Source: Nocardioides dokdonensis FR1436
Lineage (GTDB): Bacteria; Actinomycetota; Actinomycetes; Propionibacteriales; Nocardioidaceae
Assembly (NCBI RefSeq): GCF_001653335.1
Contig: NZ_CP015079.1
Location: 1,798,001-1,862,000, forward strand
Reading direction: 5' to 3'
Length of the DNA: 64,000 nucleotides
A program made the translations under genes and the position numbers. Position 1 is the stretch's first letter, and every line of letters starts with the position of its first letter. The notes beneath the pieces are model-generated. The model did no database searches, was not told the origin of the DNA, and worked only from the letters and a program-made list of their open reading frames with translations. This document shows positions 40,707 through 49,322 of this stretch, one piece after another.

Positions 40707-41507
40707 CTAGATGGTCTTGGTGCGCGTGGCCGGGGGTGGCCCGGTTCGGTGTCCGCGGGTGCGGTATGACTCGCCGTCCAGGGCGATGACCTGGGCGTGG
40801 TGGACGAGGCGGTCGATGGTGGCTGCGGCGACAACGTCGTCGCCGAGGGTCTCGCCCCAGCGTGAGAACGCCAGGTTCGAGGTGACCACGACCGAGCCGG
40901 TCTCGTAGCGGCTGGCGATGAGCTGGAAGAACAGCGACGCGGCGGCGGTGTCGAAGGGCAGGTAACCGACCTCGTCGATCACCAGCAGCCGGTAGCGGTT
41001 GAGCTTGCGCAGCTCGCGCTCGAGGTGGCCTTGCTCGTGGGCAGCGGCCAGGCGGGTGATCCACCCGGTCGCGGAGTCGAACGCGACCGGGTAGGAGGCC
41101 TCGGCGGCCTTGATCGCCAACGCGATCGCCAGGTGCGTCTTCCCGGTCCCGGGCGGCCCGAGGAGCACGACGTTGTCGCGCTTGGCGATGAACGTGGTGG
41201 TGGCCAGGTGCGCGACCAAGTCGCGGGTCGCGGCAGGGACGTGGTCGAAGGTGAAGTCCTCCATGGTCTTGATCGCGGGGAAGTGCGCCGCCGCGATCCG
41301 CATCCGGGTCCCATTCGCGGTGCGTGAGGCGACCTGGCGGCCCAGCACGGCCGCGAGGTACTCCTCGTGCGACCAGCCCTCGGCGCGGGCCTGGTCGCCC
41401 AGGACAGCGAAGGTCTCGTTGATCACCGGGGTCTTGAGCTCACGAGCCAGGAACGCGACCTCACTGAACAGGTCGCTGCCCCTTACCTTGCCGGTGGGTG
41501 TGGTCAT
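40707..41507 (-). CDS. istB: IS21 helper ATPase IstB
   Basis: A 266-residue AAA+ ATPase of the IstB/DnaC-like family. Walker A NVVLLGPPGTGKTHLAIALA near residue 117, Walker B LLVIDEVGYLPFD near 174 and a sensor region SVVVTSNLAFSRWG. IstB selects and remodels target DNA for IstA. ATG 41507 overlaps the istA stop by 4 nt; a longer N-terminal frame upstream is rejected because it would read back through istA. Length is normal (about 250-270). Confidence 0.95.
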   Translation of the reverse strand: MTTPTGKVRGSDLFSEVAFLARELKTPVINETFAVLGDQARAEGWSHEEYLAAVLGRQVASRTANGTRMRIAAAHFPAIKTMEDFTFDHVPAATRDLVAHLATTTFIAKRDNVVLLGPPGTGKTHLAIALAIKAAEASYPVAFDSATGWITRLAAAHEQGHLERELRKLNRYRLLVIDEVGYLPFDTAAASLFFQLIASRYETGSVVVTSNLAFSRWGETLGDDVVAAATIDRLVHHAQVIALDGESYRTRGHRTGPPPATRTKTI

Positions 41508-42823
41508 CGCACGACCTCCAGTCGCGCACGCGCGGCCACAGCGACCTCGTCGGTGACTGCCGGGGCCAGGTCGAACAGCGCGTCGTAGTCGCTCAACGCC
41601 CGCACGCCGACGACCGCACCGAGTCCGGACACCGGCCTTGTGGCGGGGCCACGCATGCCAGCGGTGCGGGCTTGGAACGCGGTGCGTAGCCCGGCAGCAG
41701 TGTCCACGTGGACCGGGTCGGTGATCGTCTGGTGGGTCGACCAGCACCGCTGGTGGACTCCCACGCTGGTGCCGGCGCAGGTGATCGTGACGGTGTCCAG
41801 GCCGGCGTGGACATCGACGAACCGGCCGATCACGCCCGGGTCGACCGAGTAGTCGTTCCCGGCGATGCGCACGTAGTAGTCGCGGCCCAGCCGGACCCGG
41901 ACCGTGGTGCCCACCGACGGCGCGATCGGCGGCAGTGCCCCCATCGCGGCGACATCGGCCGTGACCCGGACGCCGGGCTGCTGGCCGGTGCGGCGCAGCA
42001 TCCGAGCATTCGCGCGCGGCAGCCAGCTGGTGAGCTGGGTGTTGTAGTCGTGCGGGGAGTCGAACTCGCGTCCAGGCATGAAGGAGGTCTCCAGGAATCC
42101 GTTGGCCCGCTCGACGATCCCCTTGGCTTCGGGGTCACGTGCCGCGGTCTGATAGATCCGGGTGCCCAGCGTGCCGGCGAACGACCTGGCGCCCAGGGTC
42201 AGGCGGTGGTGCTGGCCGATGCCGGCCTCGTTGTCCCACACCAGCATCTTGGGGACCCCGCCCAGGCCCGTCAGGAGCTGCCACATCCCGGCCACCAGAT
42301 CGCCGGTCTTCCTGGACGGCAACAGCGTGGCCATGATGAAACCCGAGAACGCCGCGACCATCGTCAACACCGGCAGATCCACCGCGGGCCGCCCGCCGAC
42401 CCAGGTCGCGGTCTTGGACCCAGCGTGGACATCGACAGGGATGCCCTTGCCGGGGAACCACAGGTCGCACTGCACGATCTCTCCCGCGACATAGCTCGTA
42501 CGGTCCGCGGGATCGCTGGGGGCATACAGCGGACGCAGTTGGGCGACTTTCGCCCGCAGCACCGAGGACGAGTTCGCCCACCCGATCCGCTCGGCGATCA
42601 CCGTGGCCGGCATCGAGGGGAACTCCGCCAGCAAAGCCCGGATCCGTGGCTCGTAGGCGTCGAGCATCGACCCCACCGCAGCCCGCTCGTACTTCGGCGG
42701 CGTATCCGAGGCCAACGCGGCACGCACCGTGTTCCTCGCCAAGCCGGTCTTTCGCACGATGGCCTTGATGCTCATCTGCTCCGACTTGTGCAGCCGTCGA
42801 ATCTCAGCCCAGTCCTCAGTCAT
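41504..42823 (-). CDS. istA: IS21 transposase IstA
   Basis: A 439-residue DDE transposase. N-terminal helix-turn-helix TEDWAEIRRLHKSEQMSIKA and VRKTGLARNTVRAALAS. The integrase core has D in EIVQCDLWFPG, D in KMLVWDNEAG and E in AKGIVERANGFLETSF. C-terminal Mu-like beta barrel (YYVRIAGNDYSVDPGVIGR). ATG 42823 is chosen since GGGAG lies 5 nt upstream; GTG 42829 is too close to it. All catalytic residues are intact. Confidence 0.95.
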   Translation of the reverse strand: MTEDWAEIRRLHKSEQMSIKAIVRKTGLARNTVRAALASDTPPKYERAAVGSMLDAYEPRIRALLAEFPSMPATVIAERIGWANSSSVLRAKVAQLRPLYAPSDPADRTSYVAGEIVQCDLWFPGKGIPVDVHAGSKTATWVGGRPAVDLPVLTMVAAFSGFIMATLLPSRKTGDLVAGMWQLLTGLGGVPKMLVWDNEAGIGQHHRLTLGARSFAGTLGTRIYQTAARDPEAKGIVERANGFLETSFMPGREFDSPHDYNTQLTSWLPRANARMLRRTGQQPGVRVTADVAAMGALPPIAPSVGTTVRVRLGRDYYVRIAGNDYSVDPGVIGRFVDVHAGLDTVTITCAGTSVGVHQRCWSTHQTITDPVHVDTAAGLRTAFQARTAGMRGPATRPVSGLGAVVGVRALSDYDALFDLAPAVTDEVAVAARARLEVVR

Positions 42824-42898
42824 GATCACTCCCTCACAGTGCCGAGGGGGTCAGGATTCGATCGGCACCAGGGGGTCAGGATTCACCCGGCAGCGACA

Positions 42899-42903
42899 CG
42901 AGC
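42899..42903. repeat. Target-site duplication of the intact IS21 element (right)
   Basis: Second copy of CGAGC, immediately outside the IS21 right end. Confidence 0.9.
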
Positions 42904-43200
42904 TCCGCCGCGAAGAATGCCGAGGCCGTCCTCAAGATGTGGTTGGTCCGACGCAGCTCGCGGTTCTCCCGCTCGAGCTCGGCCAGCCGCTGCGCGTCGC
43001 TGGTCGTGGTCCCGGGGCGGACACCGCCGTCGACCTCGGCCTGCCGAACCCACCCCACGCAGCGTCTCGCGGTGCATGCCCAACTGCTCGGCCACCCGAG
43101 CGATCGCGCCCTGCTTCGTGGCCGGGTCCTGCCTGAACTCCACCGCCATGCGAGTGGCCCGCTCACGCAACTCCTCGGGGTACTTCCTGGGTGCTGCCAT
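42899..43200 (-). pseudogene. IS3 transposase OrfA, frameshifted and split
   Basis: From ATG 43200 the frame reads AAPRKYPEELRERATRMAVE through GMHRETLR, then shifts. GWVRQAEVDGGVRPG and ELERENRELRRTNHILRTAS continue in another frame, because a run of four G (minus strand, 43053-43056) has one extra base. The coding ends FFAAEL at the IS21 insertion; the last codons (DRPTTK and stop) lie at 40634-40610. It is the helix-turn-helix/leucine-zipper half of an IS3 transposase, now disabled. Confidence 0.88.
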
Positions 43201-43255
43201 GACTCTCATCCTCCATGGATTGAGAGCCTCCATCAGACCCGGGGCGATTCAGAAG

Positions 43256-43480
43256 ACAGTGGAGGACTGGGCTGAGATCCGGCGTCTGCATGTGCAGGAG
43301 CAGATGTCGATCCGGGCGATAGCCAGACATCTGGGATCGCGCGCGTAACGGTCACTAGGGCGGTGAATCCTCCGACCCCGCCGCGATAAGTCCGGCCGAA
43401 GGCACCATCGACGTTCGACGTCCACGAGCCGCGGGTGCGGGAGCTGTTGAAGGAGTCCCCGGCCATGCCGGCGTCGTCCA
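43256..43480 (+). pseudogene. IstA remnant of the second IS21 element
   Basis: Plus-strand reading gives TVEDWAEIRRLHVQEQMSIR and AIARHLG, similar to the intact IstA N-terminus. After a frameshift IARVTVTRAV follows, then, past a stop, APSTFDVHEPRVRELLKESP and AMPAS (IstA equivalent: AYEPRIRALLAEFPSMPAT). It is truncated near 43480 by another relic. It continues the frame that began at 39579, before the IS3 insertion. Confidence 0.82.
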
Positions 43481-43489
43481 ACGCGACCC

Positions 43490-43728
43490 CTTTCCCAGTT
43501 CAGCCTCGAGCTCGGCGATCCGCTTCTTTGCCTTGGCCAGCTCGGCGTTCTCGGTGGTGCTTAGCCCTGCTTGAAGGCCGCAGTCGATCCGGTCCTGGCG
43601 TCGCCAGCTGTAGATCGTCTGGTCGCTGATGTCGAGATCGTGCAGCAGTCCCTGGCGACGCTCTTGCCGTCCTCGAGCAGGTCGAGGACCTTGCGTCGAA
43701 ACTCTGCCGGGTAGCCCCGTCGTCCCAT
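43490..43728 (-). pseudogene. Second IS3-type OrfA remnant
   Basis: ATG 43728 gives GRRGYPAEFRRKVLDLLEDG and KSVA, then after a frameshift HDLDISDQTIYSWRRQDRID and ELAKAKKRIAELEAEL before truncation at about 43490. This is a different IS3 lineage from the element at 39594. The region 43252-44057 holds only such fragments; a 7-bp hairpin CAGCCCC/GGGGCTG lies at 43902-43921. Confidence 0.78.
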
Positions 43729-43793
43729 CTGTCCTCCTGGTGTCAGGCACCAAAATCCAGAAAATCAGACTCCGTAGGACCAGGGACACACCA

Positions 43794-43820
43794 GAGCCTC
43801 CATCAGACCCGGGCGATTCA
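43794..43820. mobile_element. Stray copy of the IS3 right terminus
   Basis: GAGCCTCCATCAGACCCGGG followed by CGATTCA repeats the right end of the IS3 element at 43225-43251 with one G fewer. It shows that another copy of the same IS3 once sat here or that the end was duplicated. Confidence 0.7.
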
Positions 43821-44057
43821 GACCTCAGCGTTTCGGTCATCCTGACTCCATCTCGCCACCCAGCGGGTCAGCGTGTCGAGCCACTCACAACATTGTCCGG
43901 ACAGCCCCAGCCAGGGGGCTGGCGTTCGCGAAAATCTACCACGGAGGGTGAGCAGCCAAACTTGGCCTTCTCAAAGCCCCAGTGGAGCCGCCGGGTCGAT
44001 GCAAGTTCTGGCCTTGAGTTCGGGGCGTTACGTTGAGCGGGCGGGGCAGGCGGCCAT

Positions 44058-45365
44058 CTAGTCAGGTACCGGGTCCGCGTGCCTCTCGTCCCAAACACGG
44101 GCACTTCTCCATCCTGCCCATATCGTAAGGATGTAGTTGACGCCTTGCGCAATTGACATGGCTAAGACAACGTTTATGGCAGAAAAATTGTATTCGCGGG
44201 CAACTAACGCAGCACCAAGGACCATTGCGACCCGTGATGCGTCAAGACCCAAGTTTACAGCGCCCCGAGCGTTCGCCACTAGAACCTGTTGTAGCGGTGC
44301 CGCGATGAAGGAGAAACCGAAAACAACAGACGTCGCTCTTATGTAGTCGCTCACGCCTGCCCATTCTTCTCCCAACATCCAATCCGCTAGGGGCGCGAGT
44401 ACGATGGCGGCTAGAGTGATCGCCGCCCCGATGGGAATTAGTATCGCCAGAATACTGCGCGTCAGAGTGCCCTGATCGGGCTTGGATGATCGACGGATCT
44501 CAGCTAGCTTCCCGAGGAACACTTGGCTGATAGCGAGTCCGACTACCGCGGCCGGGATGACGAGGACGCGCTGCGCCACACCCAAAAGTCCGGCCGCTTC
44601 GGCACCGAACCAAGCAGCAGTCAGCAGCAGTGGCAATTGGCTGCCGGCAATATTCAAAAGTGCCGCAGGCGTGAACAGAACGGGATACTGCCACAGGCCC
44701 GGAATTCGGATCGCCCGGGAGAATGGAATGCTTCGGCCGCGCCCACGCGGAGGGGCGGCCATTACGGAGATTGCCGCGATACGGCCAAGTATTTGACCCG
44801 CTATCAATCCAATGCCCACGCCAGCCACCCCTAGGAGGAGGCTGGCCAGGGTCGCGACCAGGCCCTGCCAGAAGGACCTCCAACCCAGTAGGCGAAACTT
44901 GCCCTCCCAGATGAAAAGCTGACTCAGGATGACAAACGCACTCGTGAGAAGTGTGCACAATATCGTCCAACGCAGATAATGGGTAGATAATGCCAACGAA
45001 ATATATGAACCATCATACATGTATCCGACGACGAGGAGCAACGTGGCAATGACTCCCGAAACGCACAAACCGAGGCGCGCCAAGGCCTTGGCGTGCGCGG
45101 CATCGAGCGCATTGGCGATAGCGGCCTCAAGTCTCAATGTCATTATGCTGGACAGCAGCATCGACACGGCAACTACCACAGATAAAGCCCCGAACGCCTC
45201 CGGCGAGTAAAGCCGTGATAGAAGAGGCAATGCAAGGAGCGCCAGCACCTGTGCCGAAACGTTTCCTCCTGCAACCTGGACCACAGACTTTCCCCGTCGC
45301 ATGCCACGCAGCCGCGAAAGCCTGGCTCGCAAGCGCGTCTGCGGGAAGGGACTCTTAGATCTCAC
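44058..45365 (-). CDS. Wzx-type polysaccharide flippase
   Basis: A 435-residue polytopic protein of the polysaccharide-transport (PST/MOP) superfamily with about twelve membrane helices. The N-terminal part GNVSAQVLALLALPLLSRLY and SPEAFGALSVV is typical of Wzx proteins. It would flip undecaprenyl-linked repeat units across the membrane. GTG 45365 begins the longest frame; ATG 45302 (MRRGKSVVQV) is a good alternative as conserved sequence begins there. It lies right beside the IS graveyard, which separates it from the putative polymerase at 36385. Confidence 0.82.
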   Translation of the reverse strand: MRSKSPFPQTRLRARLSRLRGMRRGKSVVQVAGGNVSAQVLALLALPLLSRLYSPEAFGALSVVVAVSMLLSSIMTLRLEAAIANALDAAHAKALARLGLCVSGVIATLLLVVGYMYDGSYISLALSTHYLRWTILCTLLTSAFVILSQLFIWEGKFRLLGWRSFWQGLVATLASLLLGVAGVGIGLIAGQILGRIAAISVMAAPPRGRGRSIPFSRAIRIPGLWQYPVLFTPAALLNIAGSQLPLLLTAAWFGAEAAGLLGVAQRVLVIPAAVVGLAISQVFLGKLAEIRRSSKPDQGTLTRSILAILIPIGAAITLAAIVLAPLADWMLGEEWAGVSDYIRATSVVFGFSFIAAPLQQVLVANARGAVNLGLDASRVAMVLGAALVAREYNFSAINVVLAMSIAQGVNYILTIWAGWRSARVWDERHADPVPD

Positions 45366-45633
45366 GTGAAATCACTGGACTCGAAGTGCTTTGCTTCTGG
45401 ACGAGTAGTAAATGGTTGCATGATTGTGTCACTTTCCCCGTGCAGAGAGAGCAGAAATATGAGCGGCCCTCATGCCAGGTTGAGTGAACGTAGAGGAATA
45501 CCGCACTGGGCCTTCAATGGCCCGCTGGAGATGAGAGAAGCAAGTCCAAGTGGGTGCAGGCGATTGTATCCTCGCACCCTCTGGAACCAGCACGAGCCAC
45601 TCACCGACTTGTCCCATCCGAGACCCAAAAGAT

Positions 45634-46797
45634 TCATGGTCCCTCGACAGCATCGGCCAACGCGACTCGCCTGAATAGCATTCTGAAATCCAAATGATTC
45701 TCTGCAACATAAAACGAATGAGTTGACATAGACTCCAGAACATGACGATCCTGGGATATGGCGCGAAAAATATGCGTCAGCGAGGCTGCTGACTCAACTA
45801 GGAATGCGTTATCCTTGCAAAGGTCCCTATAAATGGGATGGTTCCCTACGACAACCGGGAGACCGCAGCAAATCGCCGTTTGAGCGGTCTGCGAGACCGT
45901 TCCGGGCTGTAGGTACACATCGGAGCCGCAGATACTTTTCACGAGTTCCGCGCCGGATAGGAATCCGAGATGGATTATTCGTGGATCGAGTTCAATAATA
46001 CGCGACGCGCTGGCCTCTATGCTGGGCGAGAGGGTGCCAGCTAGAACTAGCCGAAAATCTGGGTCTTTTGCGTCATGGAAAGACTCGAGCAACTGCACGG
46101 TCTGCTTTCCTGCATCAAACTTTCCGGCATGCAGGTAGACGATCTCGGTGTCTGTAAAATCATGACGGTCCCGAAACTGTTTGCGAGAAAGTCGCCGCGA
46201 CTCCACAGGGAATACTTCCCCGGGCAGTGGTAAAAATGACAACCGATGTGCCGGAATGGCATATACTTGACAAAGGAACGCGAGAGACTCGGGTGCAGCA
46301 TAGAACAATTCATCAATGTATGGCAGAGCCACTTTCAGCCATCGGCGGTAGAGCATGCCGTGTTGTATGCGCAGGGAGATGAAGTTCCGGCCACTGTTGT
46401 CATACGTGGTGGTGAAGTGACAGACTATCCGAGTTTGACTGTTCCTGGCCTTGAGTTGTTTCGCTAGTTTGATACCGGGCAACTGTGCGGTGTTGAAGTA
46501 CACAATATTGGGTTCGTGCGCCAATAAAATTTTTCGTAGAGTCGGCGCATAGCGTAGCTTCTCGGTGACCCGTCGAGGGCCCATCTTCCTAAAGGGGATT
46601 CGGAAGAGTTTGTAGCCATGTTCGATTGAGACGCGCGGAACAGGAAGTCTTCGGCGCTTTCCCTCATGCCATTCTAGATCAGACGCAATGACGATCACGT
46701 CATGGCCGTCCTCTACGGCGGCACGGATCATATAATTCTCTTTATACAACATGCTGACTGTGAATGGGTCCCCAATACAGACGAAGGCAATCTTCAT
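45634..46797 (-). CDS. Family 4-like glycosyltransferase
   Basis: A 387-residue GT-B protein: KIAFVCIGDPFTVSMLYKEN, VIVIASDLEWHEGKRRRLPV, a helical linker, then EIVYLHAGKFDAGKQTVQLL, FRLVLAGTLSP and a donor region SDVYLQPGTVSQTAQTAICC with LPVVVGNHPIYRD. It likely adds one sugar of the repeat unit on the cytoplasmic face. Its GC content is among the lowest in the window, suggesting transfer from elsewhere. The gaps on either side (268 and 228 bp) show no gene. Confidence 0.78.
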   Translation of the reverse strand: MKIAFVCIGDPFTVSMLYKENYMIRAAVEDGHDVIVIASDLEWHEGKRRRLPVPRVSIEHGYKLFRIPFRKMGPRRVTEKLRYAPTLRKILLAHEPNIVYFNTAQLPGIKLAKQLKARNSQTRIVCHFTTTYDNSGRNFISLRIQHGMLYRRWLKVALPYIDELFYAAPESLAFLCQVYAIPAHRLSFLPLPGEVFPVESRRLSRKQFRDRHDFTDTEIVYLHAGKFDAGKQTVQLLESFHDAKDPDFRLVLAGTLSPSIEASASRIIELDPRIIHLGFLSGAELVKSICGSDVYLQPGTVSQTAQTAICCGLPVVVGNHPIYRDLCKDNAFLVESAASLTHIFRAISQDRHVLESMSTHSFYVAENHLDFRMLFRRVALADAVEGP

Positions 46798-47025
46798 CTA
46801 TGGCCTCTCGCTATAATTGTTTGATCGATTGGGGGATTGAGTGAAGGACTCCGACCAAGTCGGCAGGATTCGAGCTGACTGCGTTGTACAAGGTTCAGGC
46901 ACTGCATTCGCTTTAGGGGAATGCCTGAGGATTGGGACTACCATCTATTAGGGGGGAGGTGCCGCAGAATGTCCTCAACCCTGTCCGTAGTGCCGGCAGA
47001 GCAACGTCCTTGAATAAGTCAGTGG

Positions 47026-48312
47026 TCAGGGAGTTCCTATAACGTGGACCGGACATTCAAACTTGCCCGCCGCTATGGCTGCGCGGCCGTCAATAATTTG
47101 GCGCACGTTGGGCAAGTCGTCGCGCGTCAATAGTCTATATTCGGGATGGTCGGTGTGCAGTACAGCCGCGTCTACGCTCTCCCCAAACGTATGAGGCGTG
47201 AGCCCCAGCCCTGTCAATTCAGGTTGTGTGTATAGGGGATCATGGACGCTAGCAATCGCGCCCACCTCCCCGAGGTGCCGAACTAAATCGAAAACACCTG
47301 AGAAGGCCGTCTCTTTGACGCCGGCCCGGTAGGCTGCGCCCAGCACAACGACGCGAGCTCCAGTTAAATCGCCGTATTCGACTTGAAGCCGGGCAATTGC
47401 ATGGGCCGGCATCTGAGTATTGGCCTCGCGGGCCGCCCGAACGATTGTGGCGTCCGGGTCATTGGAAAGGTAAAGGCGTGGGTATACGGGAATGCAGTGG
47501 CCGCCGACGGAAATGCCTGGGCGGTGGATGTGGCTATAGGGCTGCGAATTCGACGCTTCGATCACCTGATAGACGTCAATGCCGGCAGTCTCGGCGAACT
47601 TTGCAAACTGGTTGGCCAGGCCGATATTGACATCGCGATATGTCGTCTCGGCGAGTTTCGCCATCTCAGCGGCCTCGGCCGAGCCGAGATCCCAGACCCC
47701 GTTACCGCGCTCGAGGTCTGGGCGCTCATCGAAGTCGAGCACCTGCTCATAGAAAGCGACAGCCCGCTTGGCGCCTTCGGAGCTAAGCCCGCCGAGGAGC
47801 TTCGGGTACTTGCGGAGGTCCTCAAAGACTCGTCCAGTGAGAACACGTTCGGGAGAGAACACGACGTGAAAGTCAGTCCCTTCGATCAGTCCGCTGCCGT
47901 GTTCGAGCTGTGGCTTCCACCGAGTGCGCAAAGTGCCAACGGGCAGGGTCGTTTCATAGGCGACCAAAGTGTCCTTGGTCAGGTTAGCGGCCAGGTCAGC
48001 TGTCGCTTTGTCCATCCAGCCGAAGTCGGGCCTGCCGTCGTTGTCCACGAAGAGTGGGACGACCACGACTACTGCGTCCGCTTCGGGGATTGCGTCGGCG
48101 TAGTTCGTGGTGGCACGCAACTTCCCTGCCGGCACCAAGCGAGTCAGGTATTCACCCAACTGTGCCTCGCCAGGGAATGGTGCTACAGCTTCGTTAATTG
48201 TCGCGACGGTGCTGGGGGCTATGTCGACGCCGACGACGGTGTGGCCCTTGTTGGCGAACTGTGCTGCTAGGGGCAAGCCGATTTTGCCGAGGCCGATGAC
48301 AGCGATCTTCAT
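47026..48312 (-). CDS. wbpA: WbpA-type UDP-GlcNAc 6-dehydrogenase
   Basis: A 428-residue nucleotide-sugar dehydrogenase: KIAVIGLGKIGLPLAAQFAN, VVVPLFVDNDGRPDF, TLPVGTLRT, AEAAEMAKLAETTYRDVNIG in part, and the catalytic Cys in GISVGGHCIPVYPRLY near residue 270. It fits the UDP-HexNAc branch (WbpA/WecC) rather than UDP-glucose dehydrogenase. With the three genes upstream (wbpB, wbpE, wbpD types) it oxidises UDP-GlcNAc to the uronic acid, first step to UDP-2,3-diacetamido-glucuronic acid. Overlaps wbpB by 4 nt. Confidence 0.87.
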   Translation of the reverse strand: MKIAVIGLGKIGLPLAAQFANKGHTVVGVDIAPSTVATINEAVAPFPGEAQLGEYLTRLVPAGKLRATTNYADAIPEADAVVVVVPLFVDNDGRPDFGWMDKATADLAANLTKDTLVAYETTLPVGTLRTRWKPQLEHGSGLIEGTDFHVVFSPERVLTGRVFEDLRKYPKLLGGLSSEGAKRAVAFYEQVLDFDERPDLERGNGVWDLGSAEAAEMAKLAETTYRDVNIGLANQFAKFAETAGIDVYQVIEASNSQPYSHIHRPGISVGGHCIPVYPRLYLSNDPDATIVRAAREANTQMPAHAIARLQVEYGDLTGARVVVLGAAYRAGVKETAFSGVFDLVRHLGEVGAIASVHDPLYTQPELTGLGLTPHTFGESVDAAVLHTDHPEYRLLTRDDLPNVRQIIDGRAAIAAGKFECPVHVIGTP

Positions 48313-49322
48313 GGTGTTGTGGGCGCTCCGCTTTCGTCTATAACGATGGTGCGGCCTTCATTGGCCGCCAAAATGCAGGCATCGGCAACTGCGACGGTGG
48401 CCATACCTTCGCGCATGGTCACGATATCTGTGCCCGAGCCCAATACGGCATCACGGAAGTTTTCGTGTTGCACGCGCAAGGGCTCGGGTTTAGGGATCGC
48501 GTAGCGTGTGCTGTTGCCCTCAGTGACGCCGCGGAAGTTTCGCACTTGACCCCACTCAGTGTCGATAACCCCGTTCTCGTGGAAGACGAGATCACCGGTC
48601 AGTGTGTCGACAACGAACGCACCCTTTTCGCCGGTGACGACTGTAACGCGCTCTTTAAGTGGGGAAAGCCAATTGACGAGGTGGCTGGCAACGGTGCCGT
48701 CCTGCATCTTCGCGGTGATCGAGATCAAGTCTTCGTGTACCCTGCCGCTCTTGTGGGCAGTGTAAGCAGCTACTTTCGCATAAGGCGACTGGATGACCCA
48801 CGCCGTTAAGTCGATGTCGTGGGTAGCGAGGTCCTTGACCACTCCTACGTCGTCGATGCGGTTCGGGAAAGGTCCTTGGCGGCGGGTGGCTACCTGGTAG
48901 ATCTCGCCAAGGTCGCCGTTTTCCAGGCGAGACCTCAATGACCGCAGTGCCGGGTTGCAGCGTTCAATGTGACCGACGGCGTTGACGAGGCCAGCGCCCT
49001 CAAAAGCGTCGACCAAGGCGGCCGATTCCGCACTGTCAGCTGCCAAAGGCTTCTCGATCAGTGTGTGTACACCCGCGTCTGCCAATTCGAGTCCCGCGGC
49101 GAGGTGGAAAGCTGTCGGTACGGCAACAACTGCCAGGTCGACGCCGACCTCGATCATCTCGCCGATCGAGGTGACAACCTTAGCCTCGCCGGCCATCCCA
49201 TGCTTGTCACCTGCTGGATCGGCAACCGCTGTGAGTTTTAGACCCTCGATAGAGTTCAGTACACGGGCGTGATTCCGACCCATCATGCCGATGCCGACCA
49301 GGCCAACGCGAAGGTCCGCCAT
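48309..49322 (-). CDS. wbpB: WbpB-type Gfo/Idh/MocA oxidoreductase
   Basis: A 337-residue NAD-dependent sugar dehydrogenase: Rossmann motif LRVGLVGIGMMGRNHARVL, the EKP motif in HTLIEKPLAAD, and GLVNAVGHIERCNPAL. In the WbpB role it oxidises C3 of UDP-GlcNAcA so that the WbpE aminotransferase can act. ATG overlaps the wbpE stop by one base (TGATG), and its stop overlaps the wbpA ATG. Confidence 0.87.
   Translation of the reverse strand: MADLRVGLVGIGMMGRNHARVLNSIEGLKLTAVADPAGDKHGMAGEAKVVTSIGEMIEVGVDLAVVAVPTAFHLAAGLELADAGVHTLIEKPLAADSAESAALVDAFEGAGLVNAVGHIERCNPALRSLRSRLENGDLGEIYQVATRRQGPFPNRIDDVGVVKDLATHDIDLTAWVIQSPYAKVAAYTAHKSGRVHEDLISITAKMQDGTVASHLVNWLSPLKERVTVVTGEKGAFVVDTLTGDLVFHENGVIDTEWGQVRNFRGVTEGNSTRYAIPKPEPLRVQHENFRDAVLGSGTDIVTMREGMATVAVADACILAANEGRTIVIDESGAPTTP

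Larger units (their letters stand above)
40635..42898 (-). mobile_element. Intact IS21-family element (2264 bp)
   Basis: Ends read TGTCAACGCCGGCCGAAAAC (from 40635) and, on the minus strand from 42898, TGTCGCTGCCGGGTGAATCC. They share TGTC, GCCGG, GAA and, just beyond, CTGACCC. Repeated subterminal motifs occur at both ends (GGGGGTCAGGATTC twice at 42846-42884; GAAARYTGACCC twice at 40650-40690). It encodes istA and istB overlapping by ATGA and is bounded by 5-bp duplications CGAGC. All parts look intact, so it may be active. Confidence 0.93.
39594..43251 (-). mobile_element. IS3-family element, interrupted by an IS21-family element
   Basis: Left end TGAATCGCTCCGGGTTTCG at 39594; right end (minus strand from 43251) TGAATCGCCCCGGGTCTGA. 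The two ends match well over about 28 bp as terminal inverted repeats. A 4-bp target duplication GAAG flanks it (39590-39593 and 43252-43255). Without the inserted IS21 (2264 bp plus one 5-bp duplication) it is 1389 bp, normal for IS3. Its orfA carries a one-base insertion and is split from orfB, so it is inactive. Confidence 0.92.
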
